In this document: piece by piece, positions 51,901 to 64,000 of the stretch
Layout of the letters: each line of letters starts with the position of its first letter
Position numbering within the stretch: position 1 is the first letter of the stretch
Assembly: GCF_024713975.1 (NCBI RefSeq)
Contig: NC_091114.1
Span: forward strand, 11,318,001 to 11,382,000
Reading direction: 5' to 3'
DNA from: Paralichthys olivaceus
Taxonomy: Eukaryota > Chordata > Actinopteri > Pleuronectiformes > Paralichthyidae
DNA length: 64,000 bases
Position numbers and translations under genes: made by a program
The notes under the pieces: model-generated
The model's input: the letters and a program-made list of their open reading frames with translations, nothing else
Database searches by the model: none
What the model was told of the DNA's origin: nothing

Positions 51901-54900
51901 CCAGAAGGCTGTTAGCAACCTGCAGGACAACGCCATCAACAAAGTCCCGGGGGAGCGAGGCGCAGTTTCGCACCACTTCAACCCTGTCCCGGGGCTGGAA
52001 CCCGGCTCCCCAGCTGCTCCCGCTGGTGATGTCATCGTCTGCGTTCCCATGGCAACCGTCCCCATAATCTCCGATGTCTGACCTTTGACCCCCAGGTGTA
52101 GTCTGTCGGCTCTGGATGTAATGAACTCTCCGCCGCTCTGCCTCGGCCTCGTCAGACGGCGGGTAGTTTCTCGACTTTCCTACCAAACACACCTGCGGGA
52201 GGAAGAAGAGCTCGATGTCAGGGCAGCTCCCGTGGACGCCGACACCTGAAACTGCACAACCAGAAACTCAAAGCAGAAACTTCACTCACTGATGTCCAAT
52301 GAATGACAAAAACAATTATGACAAAAATAATACCACCTTTATTTCAACTTCCTAGAAAACATCTAAATGGCCTCGTGTTTATCTTCCAATACTTTTCCCA
52401 TGTGTAAACACATCGTCTCCTCCAGCAGCTTTTGCATTAATGTGAAACCTGAATATGTCTGATCCTTGGACATTAAAAGCCCAGTAAGTATTTGCTTGTT
52501 ATTTTTATGTCTCTGCGTGTATAACAGTTATTAATGGCTGCCGGCTATCAAACAAATGTCCCTTTGGGAACAATGGAGACCTGATTTATTTTAATCTGTC
52601 TCTGCTAAATGAGGCTCCTGTGGGAAAGAGGTAAAGATGCACAGCTGTGCTGTTTGAAGAGCAGGAAGATATTTTATGATCCATGTGTGGAGAGAACCAA
52701 TGACTCCCTGGAAAGACCTTTTCATCGCCCACTTACAATTTAGAACCCATGGACTTGTGGTGAACGAGTCAACAGATTAGATTTACATTCAGTTTATTCA
52801 TATCATTTGTCATGGGTCCTTTCAAAGTCTGAGCTAATACGACTAACCTCAACCCTCATCAAGTTTATCTCAGTCTCAGCTTGAAGCTTCACAGTTCTGA
52901 TAACGTTTCAATAGAGCTGAAACGATTAATCAATTTATTGGTTTAATGAAAAAAAACAATAATCAGCAACTATTTAGATAAGCCTATTAGTAGTTTCTCA
53001 TGAGAACACAGTGGCCACAAATGCTTTCATATCTCATTTCATCTGTCATATGTCACTGTGACATCTTAAAATCTTAATAATAAATAAATACCACACGGTT
53101 CTTAAAAGTATTGAAAAAGATTCTATTTTCTCCACATACAGACTTAAAAATATTGAGTTTTTTCTACAATCGTCTTGTTTTTTATGTTGTAAGATTAAAT
53201 AATCCCTGTACTGTCATAAATCACTGATGTTGTTGCTATTAAATATTAAATTAATTGTGTGTGTGTGTAACATTAAAATTGACTCTGTTGTGACTTGGAT
53301 GTTAGCGACATCCCCTCAGAATAGGAAAGCCGTCGATGATGGGACTTATGGTTTTGGATTCCGATGTGAAGAGCGTTAAACACGTATGTGCTACAGCTCA
53401 GCAGCAGCAGACACACACCCACAGCACTGTGTTAAACCTGGCACTGGGCCAATTCATTCAGCACATGGAGGAAATCTAATCATCTACAGCCTGTGAACCC
53501 AAAGGCTCCTTCTACATCTATGACAACAAATATGATTTAAAATCCATATGATTATCTATTATATCACACTTTTGCCAATATGGCTATTAAGTTGGCGTTT
53601 CATTTATTTCTTAAAATGTCTTAAAAAGCATTAAACTTAACTTGTAATTTGCATTTTCTCACCATTGGTTACAATTAATAGGCTAAAAATATTTTACAGC
53701 TGAATCGATTATGAAAATAATCCATAGTTGAAGCCCTTGTTGTAAACTTGGGGAGTTTTTATGATGCGGGCATTTATTGCACCAGGAAATCACTGATGTA
53801 GGTCATGTGGCTGACTTACCCGCTTGGTGGACGGTATTCTCAGGCAGTCTTCTTCGGTGTTGAAGCCACTGATTTGGCTCAACTCGGTGATGAAGTCGAT
53901 GTATTCTTTATACTGAGACTTCTTACACTGGCGACGCTGGTACTTTCCGAAGAAGTCAAAGAAGCAGCAGGGGAGCACAAAGTACCGGCAGGAGTGAGAC
54001 GACCTGCGGCGTGAGAGCAACATACGGATGATTCCTCACAGTGCCAAAGAAAACCGTGGTGATGAATCTGAACTGAGATCTGCTTATGTTCATTTAAGTG
54101 TTTTCACAACTGCTTCAACTGAAACTGTTCAAATACGAGCGATTATCATTTGTAGTCACAACAATGGAAAAGCAGATTTCTCAAACTGAGGCTCAGCAAC
54201 GCCATCAGGTGGTTGTCTTGATAAACACTCTTGTGAGCTGCCCCCCCCACACACACGTATTCACACATCCTCCCTCGGCAGATAATGTTATTCCGAACTT
54301 GAGAGATCAGCTGGCACTTGAGCTGCTGAGGGAGATTGTGTCTGCTGATGACTCGCCTGGCTGCTATAATGGGGATCCACGGTGTGAGCTCGTCCGAGTG
54401 GTTCCCAATCAGCCAGTCCGAACCCGGGAATAAGCAGCTCTCACTGGGAGTAATTGCCTTTTCCTGAAATAGCAAAAATTGACGAGCAGGGAAGATGTAC
54501 ATTGGCGTGATTCGATTCTGCATCACTTAATGGAAATGGTCTAAAAAGGGAAAACATCTTAATCGTCTGGATCTTTTAATAAATCACACACCTGACAATG
54601 TGACATTCATGATAACTTATTGAGGGGTTTGGGGAAACAGAATAATCGATGATTCAATTCTATAAATCAGCGAGGAGGCAACGCCAGCTAAACACACACC
54701 TCCATCACATGATACATATCCTCTGTTCCATGTTAAAACTTAATTACGTGAATTAAAAACCTGAATATGGTCACAATTAATCTGCATCACGCTCAGCCCG
54801 CTCACCTCCAGCAGGGTCTGCGCTCCGTACATGTCCCAGATCTTCCTCCTCCGAACGTCGACGCCCTTCCCCGGGTGCTGCAACACAAGATGGCGTGACG

Positions 54901-57569
54901 GTCAAGAGGCTAAATCGCCCCTCAGCCACGTTCACACTTTCACTGTGAGGCGCCGTGTGTAATTTCAATTACTCCCCGTCCGTGTTAGAGACTGGACATT
55001 TAGAGGACATGGTGATGTGGACGTAATGTATGAAGAGATATGAATCCCTCTCACCTGGGCTGCCACCACCTCCGTGTCATTGATTAAGCTGCTGCTGGAG
55101 AGACAGATAATTGAAAGGCCTCTGGCTTTGAGGAGCCAGTTTTTTATACAACCCATTTATCTGGACTTTATTATCCGTCTCTTAATCTTTTATAATTCAA
55201 CAGACAACGTGTGGGAAATGCATAAATCTAGTAGAAAGTAGTCACTGATTTTTTGGGTCGAATAGTTCAAATCTGACTTTTGAAATCTGTGTGTTTAGGC
55301 AAATGTAGAAGATATTATGGTTTAATAGACCATGTTTAGTTTTGTAGGACACGTCCCTAATTCATCTCAAGGTTGATGACCATTTACATTTAACTCAATA
55401 TACACGTTATGCTTTTTTAGCCTTACTTTCCCTCGGGTGTGTTATAGCTTTTGGGAATTTGGGCCTGGGAGTCATATCTCGAGTGGTGATCCTGGGTTGT
55501 GAGGTGCGATCACTTAGGCCACATTCGGAGATGATCTGAGACGGCCGCATTCTTTTCACAAGATTTACTCACCCCTTCACAGGTCAGGATGTGAACCAGG
55601 AGGCCGTTTCCACAGCCGAGGTCCACGAAGGACTGTCGGGCGGTGAGATCTTTCTCTTCCCGCTCCTCGGCCCACAGCACCTGCACGGAGACGGAGCTCT
55701 GTTCATGAGGGCTCTCAATCAATTTGGTAAAAACCAATTTACAACTGCAGCGTGACACCTGCTGCAGCTGCCGCTCCTGACACCCTTCACCTGCCTCTGG
55801 CATGACACACAGATTGATGCAGTGGGCCATTTTTCACACTGAAATTGATTGACCCACTTCTGGCTGCATGACCCGAGAACATGTGTCAGATAAAAATGAT
55901 TTTCACCAACAACAAACAAGTATGCTCATCTGAGGCTTCGTGCACAAAGACACATGAGACATATGGATTGTAAAAGAAGTATTTTTAAAGCACGTATCAA
56001 TCTTCTAAGTTTATCTGACCCACTCGGGTATGAACCCACCAGGAGATATGTAGCTATGGCAACATCCTCGTACACGAACTTCTCAGGATCTGTCACCTCA
56101 GGCCAAACCTAGAGAGCGAATATAAGAAAACACGCATCCACAAACATTAACAACTCCAGAGCAAACACTCCACAGACGAGCCTCAGCGCGACCTCTCTCT
56201 TCACCTTGACCATGGCCTTGTACTTGTCCTTCAGCTGCTGGTACACCAGGCTGTACTTCTCCACCGGCAGCAGCGACAGGGTGCTCTTGAACTCGCTGCT
56301 CCTGCACTCGCTGGCCCAACGCACCAGTTTGGGCAGCAGCTCCGAGGTCAGCCACGGCAGCTTGGGGTGCACCACGCCATCGGAAAACCACCCGTCCAGA
56401 CTCAAGACGTGCAGCTCCAAGGACCTGTCGATAAAACCAGAGTCACCTGAAATGCTTTTCTCTCTTTTTCTTTTAAATGCTGCTGGTGGATTTCATGGTC
56501 TGCATGTGTGAGATTTATGAGCATGCTTTAATCTAATCTTTAAGAAAAAAACACAAAGATAAGTTCTTAACTTGGTGCAAAATAACATTTTATCCCATAT
56601 TAATCTTTTATTTCAGTCCAGATGAAGATGTGAAACACTAATCAGCAGAGTTACGGTTACTTGTGTCTTTTTAATCACCTTAAATTATTGTGTTGTGAAT
56701 ATCTCCATTAGCACATACTTCTTTACACTGACAGCTTTCTAGTAGTTCTGGTGGCTGGACTTTTCTCTCTGCAGTGAACTTATACTTTTATTATTCTTAT
56801 GATCTTGTGTTTGACTGTTTTGGGAGCTACTAGATGCCTCAATTTCCCTCGGGATCAATAAAGTATCTATCTATCTAAATTGATGAAGTTGTTTTCTTAA
56901 TTCGCAGTGTGTTGAGCTCTCTCGGCCACCGTTAGACATAGTCATAAATATAGGTATCTTTTTTACTCCCTAATATCAGCATCAGTCCCCATAAACAGTG
57001 CAGTCCAGTTTTATAAGAGTGAGATAACTTGAGCCTCACCATCCCTCAGAGTCGTGGCTGCAGAGCTGAATCTGATAAATGTTGCTCTTCTTCGGAGACA
57101 CTTTTCCTTCTGCGTCCTCCTCCAGAGGAAGAAACGTGACCTGCTGTCTGACAAAGTCTGAACAACACAAACAAACAACAAGTATTAAAAAAGAAACACA
57201 ACAACAACAACACACTGACTCTTTGACTGTCCTCCACCTCTCACCTCTCAGGACGACTTCTCTCTGCAGGTTTGCCCCTTTACTGACTTTGGGGATGAAC
57301 GTCCTGACGCTGGAGGAGCAGCGTGTCTCCCCCTCGTGTGTCCCTGCAGGTGAGACCTTACAGGTGAGGAAGGACAACACATCCGGGTCATGGGGGACAC
57401 CCAGCAGGAGGCTCACGTCCTCCACATCTTTACCCTCCGTCTCTTTAGCTCCACACAGACGCTTGTTGACGACGTGAGGTTTCTCCACCCACACCCCCAC
57501 AGCCGACCAGAAACCCGCCGGGAGAGTCGCACAGTCTCCGGGGACCTTCACCTCCGAGAGCTTCGGCAT
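47827..57569 (-). CDS. trmt44: tRNA (uracil-2'-O-)-methyltransferase Trmt44 homologue, complete, 11 coding exons
   Basis: Cytoplasmic SAM-dependent enzyme; yeast Trm44 makes 2'-O-methyluridine at position 44 of tRNA-Ser. Exons in transcript order: 57245-57569, 57040-57157, 56205-56424, 56040-56108, 55573-55680, 54806-54877, 54357-54463, 53820-54003, 51850-52192, 48621-48737, 47827-48074. Sum 1911 nt (636 aa; human about 757), phase kept at every junction. Recognisable blocks are GFWSAVGVWVEKP near the N-terminus, VWPEVTDPEKFVYEDVAIA, SAM motif I FVDLGCGNGLLVH (262-274), WLIGNHSDELTPWIP, YFVLPCCFFDFF, and RNCASLPRDFVDGVVLQVAN. A C-terminal CCCH zinc finger has Cys590, Cys600, Cys607 and His611. 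The ATG at 57569 is the first in frame after an upstream GTG codon. The exon ending at 54357 uses a GC donor (AG|GCGAGT); the phase only works with this border. Identity is secure. Confidence 0.96.
48270..48425. mobile_element. MITE-like element, internal fragment (family A), past the 5' end of trmt44 exon 11
   Basis: Has ttagttatttcatgctataaaaac and gattggtcgagcacgtgtatt, near matches to the inner part of the 13.5 kb copy. It sits in trmt44 intron 10, about 200 nt upstream of the last coding exon. Confidence 0.45.
48849..48955. repeat. (AC)n microsatellite in the last long intron of trmt44
   Basis: Over 50 AC units with one G interruption near the left end. On the trmt44 sense strand this is a (TG)n tract lying about 110 nt upstream of the acceptor of exon 10 (48737). 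The poly-THTHT and poly-CVCV frames across it are not genes. Confidence 0.95.
50818..50884. mobile_element. MITE-like element, 3' end fragment (family A)
   Basis: Ends in ggagtcatgtcgtccatctttatatacagtcta, the inverted-repeat terminus of the family, in trmt44 intron 9. Confidence 0.45.
52905..53010. mobile_element. Family E repeat, end fragment
   Basis: Holds tagagctgaaacgattaatcaatttattgg and the acaataatcagcaactatttagataag block. A facing fragment at 53690-53740 (gctgaatcgattatgaaaataatccatagttg) may be the other end of the same insertion. Confidence 0.4.
56660..56880 (+). mobile_element. LINE 3' tail
   Basis: Ends with ttccctcgggatcaataaagtatctatctatct, the 3' terminus of a LINE2-like fish retrotransposon. 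Only the tail survives. It lies in trmt44 intron 2, opposite to the gene. Confidence 0.5.
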
Positions 57570-57584
57570 CGTCCGGCTTCTCAC

Positions 57585-57665
57585 TCTCAGCTGGGAGCCA
57601 TGTGTTTACACTCCGAGGAGCACTTCCGGGTACGTATTGCGTATGCGGAAGGAAGTTGATGGTAG
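57585..57665 (-). promoter_or_regulatory. Likely core promoter / 5' UTR of trmt44
   Basis: Just upstream of the start codon lie two ETS-type sites in opposite orientation, cacttccgggt (about 57619-57630) and gcggaaggaag (about 57645-57656). They flank a CG-containing stretch (tacgtattgcgtatgcgg). There is no TATA box. This arrangement is typical of housekeeping promoters; assignment is by motif and position only. Confidence 0.45.
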
Positions 57666-57669
57666 AACC

Positions 57670-59650
57670 CCCTTTTCAAAATAAGTCTTTCTTTTCCAGG
57701 ATCACAATTATATTAAAGAAAAAATAGCGTCTTCATGTTTTTATAATTATTATTTAGATTATAAAAAATGAATAAATATACTGTCGCTTTATGATGACGT
57801 TTTGTAGTTGATGGATGATATTACAGCGATGGGGCAGTAGAGGGCGCTGTTGGTGTTATTATCTTATTATCTTACACCATTATTATTATTATTTTAATCA
57901 ATATATATTCATTGTTTTTACTCCTTTTTATCTGTTATGTATTTTTTTATCATATTTGTATTTGTGCCTTACTGATGTCTGATCTTCAAATTAAAATGAC
58001 TGTGTCAGAGTCTACCTTGTTTATAAGGTTTCTCTTTCTAAATGAAGGATCATGTGTAATTTTATGAATGATATCACATGTTTATTGTGCTTTGAGTTGG
58101 CTCCAAGTTGGAACGTGTGTTCCTCAGCGAGCACAACTTTCTGCTTCTTCTTTCTCTTAACGTTTGACCTTTTTTTGTCAAATAATGCAAACTTACTTCC
58201 TCTACTCTCACAGGAGCCATTATAAGACAATGACAGTGGCAGATTTTCACAGGGAGAGAAACGACCCATCCCTGAGGCAGCACTGCTTCATTTCTCTTTC
58301 ATTTATGTGAGAACGCTGCTCGCTCTCAGCTCAGTTCACAAACTTTTTCCCAGCACTGAAACACACATAGGCCCTGTCCCTTCACCTCCAGCCGTCCCCG
58401 TCTCTCAGACACACTCCCACACTGTCAGCTGACACTCAAACACTTCAGAGACAAAGCTGAGGAGAGATTTAAGAGTGTAAACACACTTCTCATCAGCCCT
58501 GGAGACTAGATGACAGTTTGCTGTATAAATATCTGGTGGGTCAGGTCGTGACGCTGAGGTTCAGTCAACACTGTTGTTTATGGTGTTTGTTGGCTGAGGC
58601 CCTGCTGTCGAATTATCAGTGACGGTGTGTGAGGGGGAAAAAAGGTTTGACACCATATAAGAAGCTCTGAGAAGAAATTGACCTCCCAAAGTAAAACACC
58701 TGCTGTGCGCCTCCCGGCCTCTGACAGCTTTCGTTCAAAGTGCATGAAAAGAAATGTAAGCGGATCCCCAGGGCCGCTCCTGTTTGCAGCCTCCCTTTTG
58801 AGCGGCTGGAATCTATTGTGTGCACATTGAGCAATTCAGGCGGGCAGGGAGGAGCGAGCATGCACGGGGCAGAAACTGTACCAGGAAGTGCAAAGTACAG
58901 ACAGGCCCTCCACTCTGCTGCCTGCAGGTTGATTTCACATTCAATTATCAGGAGGGAGGGTGGGAGGGAAAAAGAAATCCTGTCAGACTCGTTCTGCAGC
59001 GATGAGGAATGAAGGAGGGAAAGACAGAGGATGAAAACCATCTGAGTTTCTTGATTTGAGTCACAAGTCACTGCCGGTTTCGTCTCAGGTCAAACGCAGG
59101 CCAGACGTGGTCGATGGAGAGAGTTCATCATGTTATTTATAGGAATAATATCCACCTCCGCTCTGACTAATAAATCATCATCATGGTAGCAATTAATAAC
59201 AAGGTATTGTCCTGTGATCATCACATTACTGTAAATTGCACTGTGAAGTCAGAGGATAATAAACTTATTACTGCTTTAAATTCCAGTTGCATTTTTATTA
59301 GGCACACCCAACCAGAGCTTACTTTAATACTGCAAATCCTTTCTATAGTGTTTATTTTTGTTTAAATTATTTATAAGAGGTGTTAATTCCACTTTTTAGA
59401 CGTTGTGGGGCTGTTGTTGAGCTGGTAGGTCTTTCTTATATGTATTATTCTGTCAATGTGCAAAATATTAATTTTATATTAATAAGAATCATTTTTGAGG
59501 AAAGAAACTTCTTCTAAACTGCTGCAGGTTTTCGGAACCAGAATCATTTTACAACTGCAGACCTTTCATTCAGTCACCAATTATTAACCTATGTATACTT
59601 TTTAATGAGATGTTGATTGAAAACTTACATTTGACAAAATGTAGACTGTT
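57670..59650. other. Interval upstream of trmt44
   Basis: AT-rich up to about 58300. A GC-richer, repeat-poor block at 58680-59000 and an AT-rich block at 59110-59280 could be regulatory. No coding exon is recognised. Confidence 0.4.
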
Positions 59651-59652
59651 AT

Positions 59653-59865
59653 TATGTGTTGTGTTGTTTTGTATGTGATGTGTTATGACGTGTTGTCTAT
59701 TGGGTTATTTTATGATGTGTTGTGTTTGTGTTGTGTTGTGTTGTGTTGTATTGTATGTGATGGGTTATGATGTGTTGTGTAGTGTAGTGTTGTGTTGTGT
59801 TGTGTAGTGTAGTGTTGTGTTGTGTTGTGTAGTGTTGTGTTGTGTAGTGTTGTGTTGTGTTGTGA
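59653..59865. repeat. TGTTG/TAGTG-type minisatellite
   Basis: About 210 bases built from degenerate five-base units (tgttg, tgtag, tgtgt, tgtat), ending just before the candidate first exon of the kinase gene. The minus-strand open frame of repeated HNTTQHYTTQ is an artefact of the repeat. Confidence 0.9.
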
Positions 59866-59879
59866 AATCTCAGGTGAGA

Positions 59880-59954
59880 CACGTCAGGGAGGAAGGGGTG
59901 TGGTCAGCTCAGTCACCGGGGAGAGGGGCGGAGCCAGGAGCGGAGGACACACAG
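59880..59954 (+). promoter_or_regulatory. Possible promoter and non-coding first exon of the tnk1-like gene
   Basis: A short GC-rich island (gggagaggggcggagcc, an Sp1-type box) is followed by a good splice donor, ACACAG|gtaaag, at 59954/59955. The first coding exon at 62171 is preceded by a plausible acceptor (ctaaagtcag, ending at 62158) only 12 nt before the ATG, so an upstream non-coding exon is needed. This segment is the best candidate I see in the 4.6 kb between the two start codons. Inferred, not shown. Confidence 0.3.
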
Positions 59955-62158
59955 GTAAAGATCACAGTCTCACTTCTTGTTTCTTCCGGGGACATTAAAC
60001 ATAGAAAATAATCACATATACACCTGAAACCTTCACCTCTAACACCACGTGGATTCATGAGAAGGAGATTTATTCAGAAGAAGCTGCGGGACTGACAGGA
60101 GGTCTGTGATTTGTCATGAAACCCGTGCGTCGCTTTGGATCACTGGTCTCTCTCTCTGTGTGTGTGTGTGTGTGTGTGTGTGGATAAAACCAGGACCCAC
60201 TTATTCTGATTAACGGTGAGTATCTAGGATCTGGAGGCGAGTGAATGGGAACAAATATCTAAAGTTGGAGAAGCTTTGTGAAATAATCTAGTTTCTAAAT
60301 CAGCCTATATTGAGGAGAAAAGTAGTAAGTGGTCTCTTAATGTTGTTTTTTCAGAGCTGAGTATAAAGTGAGTTTATTAGTCGTGGTGCTTTGTGCTGGA
60401 TTAAGTAAATAAACCAGTTTCTAACAGGTTCACACAGGGGCGTTGAAACAGGGTGGGCAAAGCGGGGCAATTGCCTGGGGCCCCCAAGCTGAGAGGGGTC
60501 CCCCCTGAGAACAGCAACGTTTTAATGAGTCCCTTGAAACTTTCCTGACATCACTCTTACCGGCTACAACATGAGAATACTGCTTTTGTTTTGTACGTAC
60601 ATTTTTCAACATGTAGTTTTGAACGTAAGAAGCATATTTGTGTTATAGCGCTGCTGCTGTCACTCAAATAAAAGATCTGAATACGTCTTCTCTTCACTCT
60701 ACACACACTCAAATCGTCTGTACTGTTGAGAGGCACACCCGTCTTTTGATCACAGACACGTGTGTGTTTCAAGTGTTATCAAGTGTGGCGACTGTGCATT
60801 TCTGTGCAAGTGAAGTGTCGTCAGTGGGTAAATACAAGCGTTGCACTGAGGATTGATCTTGATTCGTTCTCAGTACAGAGGAAACAGGCATCACCCGAGT
60901 AAACAAACGTCTCTGTCCTTCTGGGTAAACGAACACTGCTGGCTGTAGTTTGGAGTCAGAGATATAAAGCTCTGCTACTGTTCAGTCACTTTATACTTTT
61001 AATTAAAAGTTAGGCCGCTTGGTGACACATGCCTTTACGCTGAGAGGATGTTTCAGTTGCCAAGCAGGTTAAAAATTCATCCGTGTGCACACAGAGAGAA
61101 CGATCACAGAGCTCTGTTTGTTTACCAGCGAGTCCATGTTCAATGTTTTTCTTTTTTCTCTTTGAGTAACCTGCAGGGAGCTCGCCTCACGCTCAGTGGC
61201 AGCTTTAGTGCAAATTAATAATCGGGGAGTTGCCCTCTGAAGTCGATGCAAGCCCGGGCCGGTACCCTCATGTCTGGCTTTGCAGAAGACAATGTAGCTC
61301 TGCGAGACGTTTCGTTTGGATGTCAACGTTTTTCTTTCCAGCTGACATGGGAATGTTGAAGAGCTCCACTGACTCATAGCTGCTGGGCTTGGTGCGCTGA
61401 TAAGCAGGTGTTTTATGGCTGAACAACCTTCCAGTGACATCGGGGGGAATTGCTGTGTTTTTCACTTAGTGGCTTAATCATCCTTGTTGTTGCACTTGTT
61501 GCAGGGCAGCCGCTGTAATATGTCACTAGGTAACGTAAAGGTGAAAAGGATCCTCTCTCTCTTAAGAGTGTATTCTGTCGTCTTATGTCTTCTGCTGTTA
61601 CATAAATACTGTGTGAACAGAATCCGGTCCGACTAGTGCCCCTAAACCACAAACTGATGTTTCCACCTTTCAGTTTTTCAAGTTTCTCAATGACTCCCTG
61701 CAGGATCGTCACCTCTAAAGGTCAAACTGAGTCACAACCCTTCTCACAGTCCTCACACTGGAGCGACATGTTAATGCTTCTGAGGAACGTAACATTTGAA
61801 ATGTCTCTTTTTGTTTCTCGTGACACTCTATCTCCTCATCCACCTGCTCCTCCTCTGTTTTTCTGTTTCCTCATCAGAGTAATTTACGTTCTGTTTAGTA
61901 GTGTGAACATATGCAAATGACTCAATTTGCTCTTGTTTGTAAAAGAGCTTAAAGATAAACAGTTGTTCCTCTTTTGGTTTGTGTAACTCATATATTCTGC
62001 AGAATGAGATGGGCAGACATTGAGGAATAGTTTTTGATTCTAATATATACAATGGAAAGAATCACTTTTTCAATTTTTAGTCTTAGATTCCTGGACTGGA
62101 AATCTTTACAGAAAATAAGATTTCTTGTAAACCTTTGACCTTTGTCCCCTAAAGTCAG
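59955..62158 (+). other. Putative 5' intron of the tnk1-like gene
   Basis: Sequence between the candidate first exon and the first coding exon. It contains the (GT)n tract and otherwise no recognisable feature. Another non-coding exon could be hidden here. Confidence 0.3.
60150..60182. repeat. (CT)n/(GT)n microsatellite
   Basis: A ctctct run passes directly into a gt run of about 12 units, in the putative 5' intron of the kinase gene. Confidence 0.9.
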
Positions 62159-62170
62159 GTCGGCCCGGTC

Positions 62171-64000
<1,830 letters not shown>

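Noticed and set aside
56098..56391. 97-codon minus-strand frame rich in Ala, Gln, Glu and Gly.
   Set aside because: It is a second frame over trmt44 exon 3; the frame with VLSLDGWFSDGVVHPKLP fits the phase and the human protein.
59697..59882. HNTTQHYTTQ repeat protein.
   Set aside because: Translation of the TGTTG minisatellite.
60434..60505. G/C-rich block with ggggcccccaagctgagagg resembling a hairpin RNA.
   Set aside because: The pairing is short and the sequence resembles a decayed dispersed repeat; no stable long stem found by eye.

Overview
The window reads as nuclear DNA of a teleost fish, probably a percomorph (inference). The genes have many small exons with canonical GT/AG borders and short introns. 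The intergenic DNA is AT-rich and carries dinucleotide and tetranucleotide microsatellites. It also carries old repeat fragments of kinds I associate with fish genomes: short 'acttaagtaaaagta' elements, 'ggcggaggt' elements, MITE-like 'tatataaagatggatga' elements and LINE tails ending in 'gggatcaataaagtatctat'. I see no bacterial, viral or organellar genes. Four protein genes can be rebuilt exon by exon with reading phase kept throughout. On the minus strand, from right to left, they are trmt44 (57569 to 47827, 11 coding exons, about 636 aa), gpr78 (31984 to 29666, 3 exons, 340 aa) and cpz (25902 to 19970, 11 exons, about 670 aa). On the plus strand, an ACK-family tyrosine kinase, best called tnk1-like, begins at 62171 and runs off the right edge inside the kinase domain. 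Layout: 1-19.9 kb has no recognisable protein gene; it holds repeat fragments, a promoter-like cluster near 15.3-15.4 kb, a few exon-like segments on the minus strand and two unexplained open frames near 3.2-3.8 kb. 19.97-25.9 kb is cpz. 26-29.6 kb is intergenic, with a nested repeat. 29.67-32.3 kb is gpr78 and its GC-rich 5' region. 32.4-47.8 kb is a gene-free interval with microsatellites and repeats. 47.8-57.65 kb is trmt44. 57.7-62.1 kb is the divergent trmt44/kinase interval, with a TGTTG-type minisatellite and a possible first exon of the kinase. 62.17-64 kb is the 5' part of the kinase gene. The genes do not form one pathway. Cpz is a secreted Wnt-binding carboxypeptidase, Gpr78 an orphan receptor, Trmt44 a tRNA 2'-O-methyltransferase, and the kinase a cytoplasmic signalling protein. 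What links them is conserved synteny: TRMT44-GPR78-CPZ are also neighbours, collinear and in the same transcriptional order, on human 4p16.1. In human the divergent neighbour of TRMT44 is ACOX3; here it is a kinase. I found no obvious new molecular system. The points most worth a second look are this synteny breakpoint, a GC-AG intron in trmt44, the possible unannotated minus-strand transcript left of cpz, and the dispersed repeat families.
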